Shown: piece after piece, positions 1-8,345 of the stretch
Layout of the letters: every line of letters begins with the position of its first letter
Numbering within the stretch: the stretch's first letter is position 1
From: MWBV01 sp964447315
Lineage (GTDB): Archaea > Nanobdellota > Nanobdellia > Pacearchaeales > GW2011-AR1
Reading direction: 5' to 3'
DNA length: 23,028 bases
NCBI GenBank assembly: GCA_964447315.1
Contig: CAYURQ010000016.1
Location: 1-23,028, forward strand
Program-made: the position numbers and the translations under genes
Notes under the pieces: generated by a model
What the model saw: only the letters and a program-made list of their open reading frames with translations
Told to the model about the DNA's origin: nothing
Database searches by the model: none

Positions 1-93
1 AGAAAGTATAAAAAACATAACGATTCTGAACTTTATTTTAAGAGAAAAGGATATGAACCTTGTAAAGTTTGCATGAAGCAAAAAAATAAATAA
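1..93 (+). CDS. C-terminal fragment with Ada-like zinc-knuckle (partial)
   Basis: The first 30 codons are open in frame 1 and end with TAA at 91-93; the start lies outside the window. The visible tail contains GYEPCKVC, which matches the last part of the Ada-type metal-binding module (GY-x-PC-x-x-C). That module is also found at the C-terminus of some secreted thermonucleases. The preceding FKRKGYEP fits the loop before the second Cys pair. The first Cys pair and any catalytic domain would be upstream of the window, so the parent protein cannot be named. The family call rests on a short motif. Confidence 0.5.
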   Translation, partial: RKYKKHNDSELYFKRKGYEPCKVCMKQKNK

Positions 94-135
94 TAAATAG
101 CAAAACTTTAAAAGTAAAAAAGTTCTTTTTTCATT

Positions 136-1995
136 ATGCTTAAAGACAATAATAATAAAAATTCTAAAAAGAAAAAAAATAAAACTGAAAATAATCCTTC
201 TAATAATCAAGCTTTTATTCCTGAGATGGATTTAGATAGACATTATACTGAGAAAAAACCAGTTGTTCCTGAGCAAACAACTCAAGCTCAGAAAGAGATG
301 GAAAAAACAAAAAAAGAGCTTGAAAAATTAAAAGGATTTATTATAAAAAAATATCCATTTGTTCAAGCAATAAGCCTTTTACCCCCACAATCTGTCAAAG
401 ATTTTATTGAAGAAGAAATTGGGGAAGATATTCCTAAAGAAAAATTTGAAAAATTAAGTAAGAAAATGCATATTAATATTATTATTCCTGATGATGATTA
501 TAAAAAAATTCCAGAAATGAAAAAAATAATTATAGAACAAATTGAAAAAACAAAACAAGATGTTTGGACTTATATTAGAACTCCAAGTGAGATATGGGAA
601 ATTTGTTTTGATTCTAAATTTGAATTAAGTGCTGCAATTTCAATGTCATACCCTTTGCATGATAAAGGTATTTTAGGAGCAATGAGGGTTGCAGAAATCC
701 ATAAATCTTTGGTTGTTCAGAAATTTGAGAAATACGTAGTAAGTTATGTTTTAGGAGGTAGTTTAATTCGTGGAGAAACTGTAAAAGAGTCTGATGTTGA
801 TGTTTTTGTAATCATCAATGATACAGATGTTAAAAGAATGCCTCGTGTTGAACTTCTTGGGAGACTTAGAAGTATTATTTATCAATATGTTGCAGAGGCT
901 GGGGCTCTCGCAGGTGTTAAAAATAAGTTGGAACCTCAAATTTATTTATTGACTGATTTTTGGGATGCTGTTAAAGATGCTCATCCTGTTATGTTTACTT
1001 TTATTCGAGATGGAGTTCCAATTTATGACCGTGGAACATTTATGCCTTGGAAGGCTTTATTGAGAATGGGAAAATTAAAACCAAGTCCAGAAGCTATTGA
1101 TATGTACATGTCTATGGGAGATGAAGTAATTCCTAGAAGTAAGAAAACAATGCTTACTGATGTCTTTACAAATATTTTTTGGGGTGTTACAACTCCTGCT
1201 CAAGCAATGTTGATGCTTTATGGAAGGCCTCCTCCAAATGCAAAAAAAGAACTTGTTAAGGAATTTAAAAACGAATTTCTAGCCAAGAAGATGATTGAAA
1301 AGAAATATATTGATTTTTTGGAAAGAGTTGTTAACACTTGGAGAGATTATGAGCATGAAAAAATAAAAGAAATAAAAGGCGTTGAGATTGATAAGTTACT
1401 TAATGATACAGAAGATTTTCTTAAGAGGTTGAAGGAATTAAGAAAACAAATTGAAGCAAAAACTCAAGAAAAAACAATTCAGCAAATTTATGAAGATGCA
1501 TTTAGATTAATAAAATCAATTTTAGGAAATAAATCTCAAACAAAGTTAATTGAAGAATTTGAAAAAGATTATGTGAAAAAAGGTAAATTTTCACCTCAGG
1601 ATTTAAGGATTTTAAAGAACATTATTGCTGCTCGTACTGAATTTAAAAAAGGGAAATTAGATTCTCATAAAATTGATAGGGCAAGAAAAGACGCAGAAAT
1701 ATTAATTAATAATCTTGTTGAATTTTCTCAAAGAAAAGATTTAATGACTCTTGAAAAAGGAAAAATGATTCTTAAGTTTAAAGAGGGTATAGCAGAGATA
1801 ATTAATTGTGATACAAATAGTTTCTTTTTCAAAGATAATAAAGTTTTTAAAATAACTGATAAAGTTGAAAAATCAGATATGAATGAAGTTTCTACTTGTA
1901 TGGCTAAACAAAAAGAAAGAAAAGAAATCCATATTAATCCAAGAATTTTCATGGTTATTGAAAAAGAATTTGGGAATTTTGAAGTTTTAGTTTAA
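136..1995 (+). CDS. Nucleotidyltransferase-domain protein, 619 aa
   Basis: Residues 1-65 are Lys/Asn-rich, probably disordered and then coiled coil. The core is a Pol-beta/MNT-type nucleotidyltransferase fold: residues 203-225 carry the GGS-LIRGE helix turn (G207, G208, S209) and the SDVDVFV strand with the metal-binding pair D220 and D222. A third carboxylate could be E266 in LEPQIY. Residues about 370-540 are helical and highly charged, and a separate small domain (about 545-619) closes the protein. It is much larger than MNT/HEPN antitoxin nucleotidyltransferases and no HEPN partner is adjacent, so a toxin-antitoxin role is not supported. A TATA-like CTTTAAAAGT at 105-114 lies about 26 nt before the ATG, suggesting a leaderless mRNA. 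The substrate (tRNA end, protein or small molecule) cannot be told from sequence. Confidence 0.75.
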   Translation: MLKDNNNKNSKKKKNKTENNPSNNQAFIPEMDLDRHYTEKKPVVPEQTTQAQKEMEKTKKELEKLKGFIIKKYPFVQAISLLPPQSVKDFIEEEIGEDIPKEKFEKLSKKMHINIIIPDDDYKKIPEMKKIIIEQIEKTKQDVWTYIRTPSEIWEICFDSKFELSAAISMSYPLHDKGILGAMRVAEIHKSLVVQKFEKYVVSYVLGGSLIRGETVKESDVDVFVIINDTDVKRMPRVELLGRLRSIIYQYVAEAGALAGVKNKLEPQIYLLTDFWDAVKDAHPVMFTFIRDGVPIYDRGTFMPWKALLRMGKLKPSPEAIDMYMSMGDEVIPRSKKTMLTDVFTNIFWGVTTPAQAMLMLYGRPPPNAKKELVKEFKNEFLAKKMIEKKYIDFLERVVNTWRDYEHEKIKEIKGVEIDKLLNDTEDFLKRLKELRKQIEAKTQEKTIQQIYEDAFRLIKSILGNKSQTKLIEEFEKDYVKKGKFSPQDLRILKNIIAARTEFKKGKLDSHKIDRARKDAEILINNLVEFSQRKDLMTLEKGKMILKFKEGIAEIINCDTNSFFFKDNKVFKITDKVEKSDMNEVSTCMAKQKERKEIHINPRIFMVIEKEFGNFEVLV

Positions 1996-2094
1996 GATTA
2001 TTATAATTTCTTTAAATAAATTATTGGAAATTCATTTGCTATTGAATTATAACTATCTGCTATCATGTAGGCGTCTGTGTCTTATCTCTTTTTT

Positions 2095-2865
2095 TTATTT
2101 TAGTTCATTCAAAAATATATCCATGACTTGCTCTGCTGGGAATTTTTTTCCATGTAAGTTTACATATAAATCCCCTTTCAGTCTTGTTTTGTCTGCTGAA
2201 ACAACAACACCTACTTTTCCTGCTAAGGATACATCATTATAATTATCTCCAACAAAAAGAATTTGGTGTTTTTTTAATTTTAAAAGCTTCATAACTTCTT
2301 TTAATCCACGGGCCTTTGTTTGTTTTCCTTTTAATCCTATATCATAAGCTTCTCCATTCCAAATCCAATAAATTCCTTTGTATTTATTTACTGTATTTTC
2401 AATTGCTTTAACTGGTTTTTTGCAATGAATTGAGATTATGAACTCTTTTGGTTCAAAACCAAGAATATTTTTATTTTTTATTTTTTCTAATTCTAATTGA
2501 ATTTTATTTATTTTTGTGTGGCTGTTTACATGTTGATATATTTTTCCTTTATACCAAGTTGCACTTCCATTTTCATATGTGATAACTAAATTATTTAATA
2601 CTGTTCTAAATATATCTTTAAGTAAATATAATCCACGTCCTGAGTTTACTCCAATTATGTATCCTTTTTTAGAAAGCTCTTTAATTTTTTGAATTTCTGA
2701 ATTAGGAATTTTACGTATTCTCATGTGCATATTATTGCTTATTTGTTTGATTTTTGTTCCACGGGGAACAGTAACTCCATCAATATCAAGTATTATGAAT
2801 TTTATTTTTTTGAGTTTTTTCTTTAAAGAATCATCTAAAAAAATTTTTTTATCCTTCTTTTTCAT
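2095..2865 (-). CDS. HAD-superfamily phosphatase (Cof / phosphoglycolate-phosphatase-like)
   Basis: The 256-aa protein has the four HAD motifs: motif I DIDG with nucleophile D27 and general acid D29, motif II NSG (N74-S75), a motif III Lys near K184 in the KGKQTKARGL segment, and motif IV GDNYND (D207, D211). The insert between motifs II and III (about 85-180) is the size and position of a C2 cap, as in Cof-type, sucrose-phosphate and archaeal phosphoglycolate phosphatases. It is probably a cytosolic Mg-dependent phosphatase of a small phosphorylated metabolite; a phosphomannomutase-like role is possible. The N-terminal 20 residues are Lys-rich and extend beyond the usual start. It converges on the nucleotidyltransferase gene and stands alone on this strand. 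Confidence 0.85.
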   Translation of the reverse strand: MKKKDKKIFLDDSLKKKLKKIKFIILDIDGVTVPRGTKIKQISNNMHMRIRKIPNSEIQKIKELSKKGYIIGVNSGRGLYLLKDIFRTVLNNLVITYENGSATWYKGKIYQHVNSHTKINKIQLELEKIKNKNILGFEPKEFIISIHCKKPVKAIENTVNKYKGIYWIWNGEAYDIGLKGKQTKARGLKEVMKLLKLKKHQILFVGDNYNDVSLAGKVGVVVSADKTRLKGDLYVNLHGKKFPAEQVMDIFLNELK

Positions 2866-2925
2866 AATTTATTTAGTTTAGCGTTGTTTAAATAATTTTT
2901 TAAGTGGAGTTTTCTTGAATAGAAT

Positions 2926-4032
2926 ATGAAATATTTGTTTATATTAGGAAGAAATACTGAATTATCTCAAGCAGAGATTCTTTGTTTTTTTAAATCAAAA
3001 AATGTTGATATTGCTAGTGAGGTTTTAATTAATAATGGTTTTTTAGTTGAATTTCCAGATAAGTTTAAAGATAGATTTAGTGTTGATATGATTGATGAAC
3101 TTGGAGGGGTTATTTCAATAGGAGAAATATTGATTGATTTTGATTTTATTGATGATTTAGATAAAATTAATATTTATAATGAAACAAAAAATAATTTTTC
3201 TTATGCTATTTGGAATTTCTCAAAACGTAAAGAAGAAGTTAGTGAATATTTAAAGCAGCGATTTAAAAGTGAAAAACTTAAAGCAAGTGAAAAAAGATTC
3301 AATGATTCAATGATTTTACAGAATAAAGTTAAAGTTGATGTTTTGAGAAGCAATGTTCAAGAAGAGTACTTTGTTTTTAATAATCTTTTTGGAAAGATAA
3401 TAAGGCATTGTGATTATGGTTCAATTGAAAAAAGAGATATGGAAAAGCCAATTAGGCGTGAAAGTCTTAGTATTTCTCCTAGACTTGCAAAAATTATGAT
3501 TAATTTAAGTGAAGTTCGTTCAGGTGAAAATCTTGTTGATGCATTTTGTGGTATTGGAGTTATATTACAAGAAGCTTTACTTAAGAATATAAAAGTAATT
3601 GGCATTGATAAAGATAAAAAAGCAATTCAGGGATGTTTTGAAAATTTAAAATGGTTTAAATTTCCAAGAGTTCAATATATGGTTTTAAATTTTGATTCAA
3701 GTAAAATTAATATTGATAATGTAGATGTAATGGTTAGTGAGCCTGATTTTGGTGAAACACTCAAGAAAATTCCAACAAAAATTAAAGCTCAAGAAATGAT
3801 TTCTATATATGAAAAAATTATCAGTTCAGTATTACTTAATATGAAAAAATATGTCAATAAGAGATATGTATTTACTGGTCCTTATATTAGAATTGGTAAG
3901 GAAAAGAGAATTGGTGCTAATTTTGAAAAATTAACTAAAAAAACAGGTTTAAAACTTGTAAAGGGATTTCCAATTACTGAATTTCGTGAAAATCAAATTG
4001 TAGGTAGGGAAATAGTTGTATTTGAAAAGTGA
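2926..4032 (+). CDS. Trm11/TrmG10-like tRNA (guanine-N2) methyltransferase
   Basis: The start MKYLFILGRNTELSQAEI is the typical opening of the archaeal Trm11/TrmG10 group. Residues 1-160 would be the ferredoxin-like plus THUMP RNA-binding part. The DMEKPIRRES segment (171-180) precedes a Rossmann methyltransferase with motif I VDAFCGIG (204-211) and the ribose-binding acidic residue in GIDKD (D228). The catalytic loop is SEPDFG (271-276) where well-studied N2-guanine methyltransferases have (D/N)PPYG. Known family members modify G10 of tRNA or G10/G6 positions by SAM-dependent methylation. A weak TATA-like AT stretch lies near 2888-2899. The general class is secure; the exact target nucleotide is not, given the altered catalytic loop. 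Confidence 0.82.
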   Translation: MKYLFILGRNTELSQAEILCFFKSKNVDIASEVLINNGFLVEFPDKFKDRFSVDMIDELGGVISIGEILIDFDFIDDLDKINIYNETKNNFSYAIWNFSKRKEEVSEYLKQRFKSEKLKASEKRFNDSMILQNKVKVDVLRSNVQEEYFVFNNLFGKIIRHCDYGSIEKRDMEKPIRRESLSISPRLAKIMINLSEVRSGENLVDAFCGIGVILQEALLKNIKVIGIDKDKKAIQGCFENLKWFKFPRVQYMVLNFDSSKINIDNVDVMVSEPDFGETLKKIPTKIKAQEMISIYEKIISSVLLNMKKYVNKRYVFTGPYIRIGKEKRIGANFEKLTKKTGLKLVKGFPITEFRENQIVGREIVVFEK

Positions 4033-4071
4033 TACTATTTTTGTTTTCATTGATACTTTATTGCATATAAA

Positions 4072-4080
4072 TTTATAAAA
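4072..4080 (+). promoter_or_regulatory. TATA box of mcm
   Basis: TTTATAAAA lies 42 nt before the ATG at 4122 in the only non-coding gap upstream. It predicts a transcript starting near 4102 with a short leader. Two starts compete. The ATG at 4122 is preceded by GAGGA at 4106-4110. The ATG at 4134 is preceded by GGAGGAGGG at 4124-4132 with near-ideal spacing. The second would shorten MCM by four residues. Confidence 0.6.
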
Positions 4081-4121
4081 AGGAACTGCTCTTAGACATA
4101 ATAAAGAGGAATTTTATTGAA

Positions 4122-7100
4122 ATGGAGGAGGGAATGACAAAAGGAGAGAATTATTCTGAAAAAGATAGTGAAATTTCTAAAACTCAAAATCAGGCTCCTT
4201 TGAAATCAGAAGAACTTGTATTAGAGGCAAAAAACTTTTTTAATGCTTATAAAAAAGATTTAGGAGAAAGTATTAGAAAAAAGAGTAATGTTATTTTTAT
4301 TGATTTTATGAAACTTTCTGAATTTTCAAATAAGCTTTCAGAAGAATCTATTATTAATCCAGAAGATACTTTACGTATTTTGGAATTAGCTATTGAAGAA
4401 TTAGGTTTTGTTAAAAATGCTAGAGTAAGGCTAAAAAATATTCCAGATACACACCAAATTAAAGTAAGAAATATTCGTTCAAGACACTTAAATGAGTTGA
4501 TAATTGTTGAAGGAATTATAAGGCAGGCTTCAGATGTAAGACCTCAAGTTGTTAATGCAAAGTTTGAATGTCCTTCTTGTGGAACTGTTATTTCTGTTTT
4601 GCAAATTGAAAAAAAATTTCGTGAGCCAACAAGATGTTCTTGTGGAAGAAGAGGTGGATTTAAATTGATTAGTAAAGAAATGGTTGATACTCAAAGACTT
4701 ATTGTTGAGGAAAGTCCAGAAAGTTTGAGTGGAGGAGAACAGCCTAAGAGAATTAATGTTTTTGTTAAAGAAGATTTAGTTGAACCTAGAATGGAAGAAA
4801 AAACAACTCCAGGTGCAAAAGTTAAGGTTATTGGGGTATTGAAAGAAGTCCCTGTTCCATTAAGCACAGGAGGATTATCAACAAGATTTGAGCTTGCAGT
4901 AGAAGTGAATAATATAATTCCAATGGAAGAAACTTTTGAGGAATTAGATATAAATGATGAAGATGAAAGGCAGATAAGAGAAATTGCGGCAAATCCTAAT
5001 GTTTTTGGAATTTTAGCAAAGAGTATTAGTCCAAGTGTTTGGGGTTATGAAGAAATAAAAAAATCATTAGTTTTACAGTTATTTGGAGGGGTTCAGAAGA
5101 AAAAAGCAGATGGTTCTAAATCAAGGGGAGATATGCATATATTGCTTATAGGAGACCCTGGTGTTGCAAAGTCAGTTACATTGGGATTTATGGCTAATAT
5201 TTCTCCTAAAGGAAGATATGTTGTTGGTAAGAGTGCTTCAGGAGCTGGTTTAACTGCTACTGTTGTTAGAGACGAATATCTTAAAGGCTGGAGTTTAGAA
5301 GCTGGTGCAATGGTTTTAGCAAATAAAGGATTAGTTTGTATTGATGAATTAGAAAAAATGGATCCTACTGATAGAAGTGCCATGCACGAAGCAATGGAAC
5401 AGCAATCAGTTACTATTTCAAAGGCTAATGTTCAGGCGTGTTATTCGGAAGATACAGAAGTTTTAACTGAAAAAGGTTGGATGAATTATAAAGAAGTAAA
5501 TAAATTAAAAATAGCACAATATGATCCTAGGAAAGATAAAGTAGAGTTTTTATCTCATAAAGGACTTTATGTTTATGATTACAACAAAGAAATGTTTCAT
5601 TTTAAGAACAAGAGAAATGATATTCTAGTAACTCCTAATCATAAAATGCTTGTTAGAGGTCATAGATATGGAAAATATAAGGGTATTAATGCAGAAGATA
5701 TTTCGTATACAAGAATGCAATTTAGAAATTCTTCTAATTTTAAATCAAAGGGAGAGAAATATTTCGTTCTTCCAGGAATAAGGCACAAACAAAATAGAAA
5801 TCATGAAAAATATGTCCATCAATATAAGGATAAAAAAATTCCAATGAATTTATGGCTGGAATTTTTAGGATATTATGTTACTGAAGGAGGAATTGAAACT
5901 GGAAACACTATTGGAATTGCACAAGAAAAAGGTAAAGAAGCAAATATGATAGGCGAATGTATGAAGAAATTAACAGAGATTATTGGATGCTCCCTTTCTG
6001 TTGTTGATTGTGGAAAATATGTGAGGTTTAAAATCACTCAGAAACAATTGTATAGTTATCTAGTTAATTTAGGTAAAAAATCTTATGAAAAAAATTTAGA
6101 TATAACATTTTCGAAATATTCAAAAGAGCAACTAAAAATATTATTTGATGCAATGATGATTGGAGATGGTTCTTCTGATGGAAAATTCTTTAGTGTAACT
6201 TCAGAAAAATTAGCAGATGAATTTCAAGTTATTGCAAATTTAGTTGGAAAATCTGCATCAAAAAATATTCATTATAAAGAAGGTTCTGGAAGAGGTAAAA
6301 GAAAAACAACCTACAGAATTGTTGTTTCAGATAAAAATGAACCAACAATAAAGAAGAGATATGTTAAGAAAGTAAAATACAATGGTAAAGTTTGGTGTTT
6401 TTCAACACATACTGGATTTTTTATTACGAGAAGAAATGGAAAAATAACTATTCAAGGAAATACACTTAAGGCAGAGACATCTGTTTTAGCTGCTGCAAAT
6501 CCAAAGTTTGGGAGATTTGATCCTTATCAAAGTATTGCACAACAAATTGATCTTCCACCTACTCTTATTAATAGGTTTGACATAATTTTTACATTGAGAG
6601 ATATTCCTGATAGAAAGAAAGATGAGAGAATTGCAGAACATGTTCTTAAAGAACATAAAAATGAATTTCCAGAAATGGTTATTGAACAAGAATTATTTAG
6701 GAAGTATATTGCTTATGCAAAGCAGAGAATTCATCCTGAATTAACTCAAGAAGCTATTGAAGAATTAAAGAATTTTTATGTTGAATTAAGAAATAAACCA
6801 GTAAGTTCTGAATCAGCTATGCGACCAATACCAATTTCAGCAAGACAGTTGCAAGCTCTTGTAAGGATGTCAGAAGCAGTTACAAAGTTAAGATTAGGTG
6901 AGAAAGTAACTAAAAAAGATGCTCAAGAAGCAATTGAACTTATGAAGTATTATTTAATGCAAGTTGGGTATGATTATGAAAGTAAGACTTTTGATATAGA
7001 TAAAGTTTCTGGAAAGTTTTCAAGTTCTCAAAGAAATAAAATTCTTACTGTTAAAGAAGCAATAACTGCTTTAAGTAGTAAGATGGGTAAGGAAATTCCT

Positions 7101-7226
7101 TTTGAGGAAATAGAAGATGAATTGCGTGATAAAATGGAAAAAACTGAGATTCAAGAATGTATTGATAAATTAATTAATAGTGGAGAGCTTTACAGGCCTA
7201 AAAGAGGTTTTGTTGGGTTGTTTTAG
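4122..7226 (+). CDS. mcm: Replicative DNA helicase MCM, intein-containing precursor
   Basis: The 1034-aa precursor comprises about 693 aa of MCM and a 341-aa intein. The N-terminal domain has a zinc site of the C-x2-C ... C-x-C type (C150, C153, C172, C174). The AAA+ core has Walker A GDPGVAKS (344-351), Walker B CIDELEKM with D408/E409, sensor 1 AAANP (790-794, beyond the intein) and the arginine finger in LINRFD (R818). Residues about 970-1034 form the C-terminal winged helix. The MCM homohexamer unwinds DNA at replication forks. Once the intein (440-780) is removed the extein reads ISKANVQA-TLKAETSV, matching MCM without gap, so the gene should be functional only after protein splicing. 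The gene is single and converges with the glutaredoxin gene. Alternative start: ATG at 4134 (see TATA entry). Confidence 0.97.
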   Translation: MEEGMTKGENYSEKDSEISKTQNQAPLKSEELVLEAKNFFNAYKKDLGESIRKKSNVIFIDFMKLSEFSNKLSEESIINPEDTLRILELAIEELGFVKNARVRLKNIPDTHQIKVRNIRSRHLNELIIVEGIIRQASDVRPQVVNAKFECPSCGTVISVLQIEKKFREPTRCSCGRRGGFKLISKEMVDTQRLIVEESPESLSGGEQPKRINVFVKEDLVEPRMEEKTTPGAKVKVIGVLKEVPVPLSTGGLSTRFELAVEVNNIIPMEETFEELDINDEDERQIREIAANPNVFGILAKSISPSVWGYEEIKKSLVLQLFGGVQKKKADGSKSRGDMHILLIGDPGVAKSVTLGFMANISPKGRYVVGKSASGAGLTATVVRDEYLKGWSLEAGAMVLANKGLVCIDELEKMDPTDRSAMHEAMEQQSVTISKANVQACYSEDTEVLTEKGWMNYKEVNKLKIAQYDPRKDKVEFLSHKGLYVYDYNKEMFHFKNKRNDILVTPNHKMLVRGHRYGKYKGINAEDISYTRMQFRNSSNFKSKGEKYFVLPGIRHKQNRNHEKYVHQYKDKKIPMNLWLEFLGYYVTEGGIETGNTIGIAQEKGKEANMIGECMKKLTEIIGCSLSVVDCGKYVRFKITQKQLYSYLVNLGKKSYEKNLDITFSKYSKEQLKILFDAMMIGDGSSDGKFFSVTSEKLADEFQVIANLVGKSASKNIHYKEGSGRGKRKTTYRIVVSDKNEPTIKKRYVKKVKYNGKVWCFSTHTGFFITRRNGKITIQGNTLKAETSVLAAANPKFGRFDPYQSIAQQIDLPPTLINRFDIIFTLRDIPDRKKDERIAEHVLKEHKNEFPEMVIEQELFRKYIAYAKQRIHPELTQEAIEELKNFYVELRNKPVSSESAMRPIPISARQLQALVRMSEAVTKLRLGEKVTKKDAQEAIELMKYYLMQVGYDYESKTFDIDKVSGKFSSSQRNKILTVKEAITALSSKMGKEIPFEEIEDELRDKMEKTEIQECIDKLINSGELYRPKRGFVGLF
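5439..6461 (+). mobile_element. LAGLIDADG homing-endonuclease intein in MCM
   Basis: The element covers residues 440-780 of the precursor. Block A begins at the splicing Cys440 (CYSEDTEVLTEKG). Block B is VTPNHKML with T504 and H507. The two LAGLIDADG helices are LGYYVTEGG (acidic residue E588) and AMMIGDGSSDG (acidic residue D682), so both endonuclease carboxylates are kept. Block F starts around KVWCFSTHTG (756-765) and block G ends ITIQGN. Asn780 is followed by Thr781 as the +1 nucleophile. The penultimate residue is Gly779 instead of the usual His. The insertion lies between Walker B and sensor 1, in the conserved A/T junction of the MCM core. The mini-protein is in frame and intact, consistent with an active selfish element, though splicing is not proven by sequence. 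Confidence 0.95.
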
Positions 7227-7339
7227 GAATCTTCGCCTAAAAATCCATAGAGAATTTTTTCTATTGTAACTCCTCTGCCTATTATAAATAAGTCATAGAT
7301 TTTAGCTTTATTGTTTTTTTGTTGGCTTTTTTTTGGCAT
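7223..7339 (-). CDS. 38-aa ORF overlapping the glutaredoxin 3' end, possible oxidoreductase remnant
   Basis: An ATG at 7339 (minus strand), in the +1 frame relative to glutaredoxin, opens a 38-codon frame that runs past the glutaredoxin stop and ends on top of the mcm stop codon. The peptide begins with a Lys/Gln/Asn-rich stretch and then reads KIYDLFIIGRGVTIEKILYG. The YDLFIIG-x-G part resembles the first strand and dinucleotide-binding turn of thioredoxin-reductase-type flavoproteins, which are common glutaredoxin neighbours. It could be a decayed trxB start, a real micro-protein or chance. There is no clear ribosome-binding site. Confidence is low. Confidence 0.25.
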   Translation of the reverse strand: MPKKSQQKNNKAKIYDLFIIGRGVTIEKILYGFLGEDS

Positions 7340-7565
7340 TTTCTAATATTTCTTGTATTTTTTCTTTATCAAAACCAAATACTATTTGTCCATCAATATC
7401 AATAACAGGAACTCCTGTTTGCCCTGATTTTTCAATTGCTTGTTTTTTATAATCTTCATTTCTTGTTACATCTAAATCCTGAAATTCAATTGCTTGATCT
7501 TTGAAAAATTGTTTTGTAGAAAGGCAATACGGACATGTTGGTGTAGAATATATTTTTACTTTCAT
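7308..7565 (-). CDS. Glutaredoxin / NrdH-like thioredoxin-fold protein
   Basis: This 85-aa single-domain thioredoxin fold has the active site CPYC (C11, C14) in KIYSTPTCPYC. It also has the cis-proline motif TGVPVI and the C-terminal GFDKEKI segment that define small glutaredoxins. It is expected to reduce disulfides or glutathionylated/low-molecular-weight thiol targets in the cytosol. Which electron donor it uses in this organism is unknown, since no thioredoxin reductase is next to it. The final 12 residues are Lys-rich. It diverges from the winged-helix gene at 7683. A TATA-like ATTTATAATC (minus strand, about 7600-7610) lies upstream. Confidence 0.92.
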   Translation of the reverse strand: MKVKIYSTPTCPYCLSTKQFFKDQAIEFQDLDVTRNEDYKKQAIEKSGQTGVPVIDIDGQIVFGFDKEKIQEILENAKKKPTKKQ

Positions 7566-7653
7566 TTTAATCTTCTTTTTACTATCTATTGTTTTTAGGG
7601 ATTATAAATATTTTTATTAGATAAGTTCAATTATTTTTGAAGTGTTCAAATTA

Positions 7654-7662
7654 TTTATAAAT
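7654..7662 (+). promoter_or_regulatory. TATA box for the winged-helix/SIMPL operon
   Basis: TTTATAAAT is centred 25 nt before the ATG at 7683. This is the spacing expected when transcription starts at the start codon, so the first gene is probably translated from a leaderless mRNA. The 117-bp gap also holds the opposing glutaredoxin promoter. Confidence 0.6.
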
Positions 7663-7682
7663 GAATTATTCTAATATATATT

Positions 7683-8321
7683 ATGGCAAGTAATAAATAT
7701 ATTATGTTTTCAATGGATGATGAAAGAATCAAGAATCTAGCAGGAGTTCTAGGAAATGAAACTTGTGAAAAAATTATTGATTTTTTAGCTGAGAATGATG
7801 AAGCAAGTGCAACAGATATTTCAGAAGCACTAAAATTTCCTTTGAATACAGTTGATTACAATATAAAAAAACTTGTTGAATCAGGTGTTGTTGAAAAAAA
7901 GAAAAAGTTTTTTTGGAGTGCTAAAGGTAAGAAGATAGTTACTTATGGGTTGTCTAATAAATCAATTGTTATTTCTCCTAAAAAAACTTCTATAAAAAGT
8001 AAAGCTAAATCCATTATCACGGGTATTTTAGGAGTGGGAATTGCAACTGCTTTAGTAGGTTGGTTTACAAAACCTGGTAAAGTTAATTTTGTTGATGAAT
8101 CAACTAATTTTGTTCCTAAAACTTTAGCTTCAGGTGGGGCAGAGGCTTTGGAGATGGATGCTGCAATTCAAACAGCTACAGAGGCTGCTAGAGATACTAC
8201 AATAAATAATATAAATATATTTACAGAAGCTGCTCCCTCAACTCCTTTTTGGGTTTGGTTTTTAGTTGGAGGTTTGGTTGCGTTATTCATATTTTCAATA
8301 GTAAATTGGAAGAAATTATAA
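7683..8321 (+). CDS. Membrane-anchored winged-helix (ArsR-like) protein
   Basis: Residues 12-95 form a winged-helix domain: NETCEKIIDFLAENDEASAT begins it, ISEALKFPLNTVDYNIKKL gives the recognition helix, and KKKKFFWSAKGKKIVTYGL the wing. It is of the ArsR type found in many archaeal regulators. A basic linker leads to a first hydrophobic helix (about 109-128), a 60-residue Ala/Thr/Asn-rich segment that would lie outside the cell, and a second helix FWVWFLVGGLVALFIFSIV (189-207) with the short basic end NWKKL. The layout suggests a one-component membrane-bound sensor-regulator, DNA-binding inside and sensing outside. The SIMPL gene follows 24 nt downstream and is likely co-transcribed. The ligand is unknown. 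Confidence 0.75.
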   Translation: MASNKYIMFSMDDERIKNLAGVLGNETCEKIIDFLAENDEASATDISEALKFPLNTVDYNIKKLVESGVVEKKKKFFWSAKGKKIVTYGLSNKSIVISPKKTSIKSKAKSIITGILGVGIATALVGWFTKPGKVNFVDESTNFVPKTLASGGAEALEMDAAIQTATEAARDTTINNINIFTEAAPSTPFWVWFLVGGLVALFIFSIVNWKKL

Positions 8322-8326
8322 AATTG

Positions 8327-8335
8327 AAAGGAGGT
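8327..8335 (+). promoter_or_regulatory. Strong Shine-Dalgarno for the SIMPL gene
   Basis: AAAGGAGGT ends 10 nt before the ATG at 8346. It confirms that start, and it fits internal operon genes here using ribosome-binding sites while first genes look leaderless. Confidence 0.75.
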
Positions 8336-8345
8336 TAGGAAAAAA

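Noticed and set aside
136..1995. MNT/HEPN toxin-antitoxin system
   Set aside because: The nucleotidyltransferase motif is present but the protein is far too long and no HEPN gene is adjacent.
2024..2242. 72-aa open frame on the plus strand at the 3' end of the HAD gene
   Set aside because: It overlaps the certain HAD gene and has no motif or ribosome-binding site. The 99-bp gap before it shows only AT-rich sequence and a T-run near 2087-2098 that may end transcription of the nucleotidyltransferase gene.
5439..6461. Two separate genes or a frameshifted mcm
   Set aside because: The frame is continuous, intein blocks A, B, C, E, F and G are in order, and the flanking exteins join precisely.
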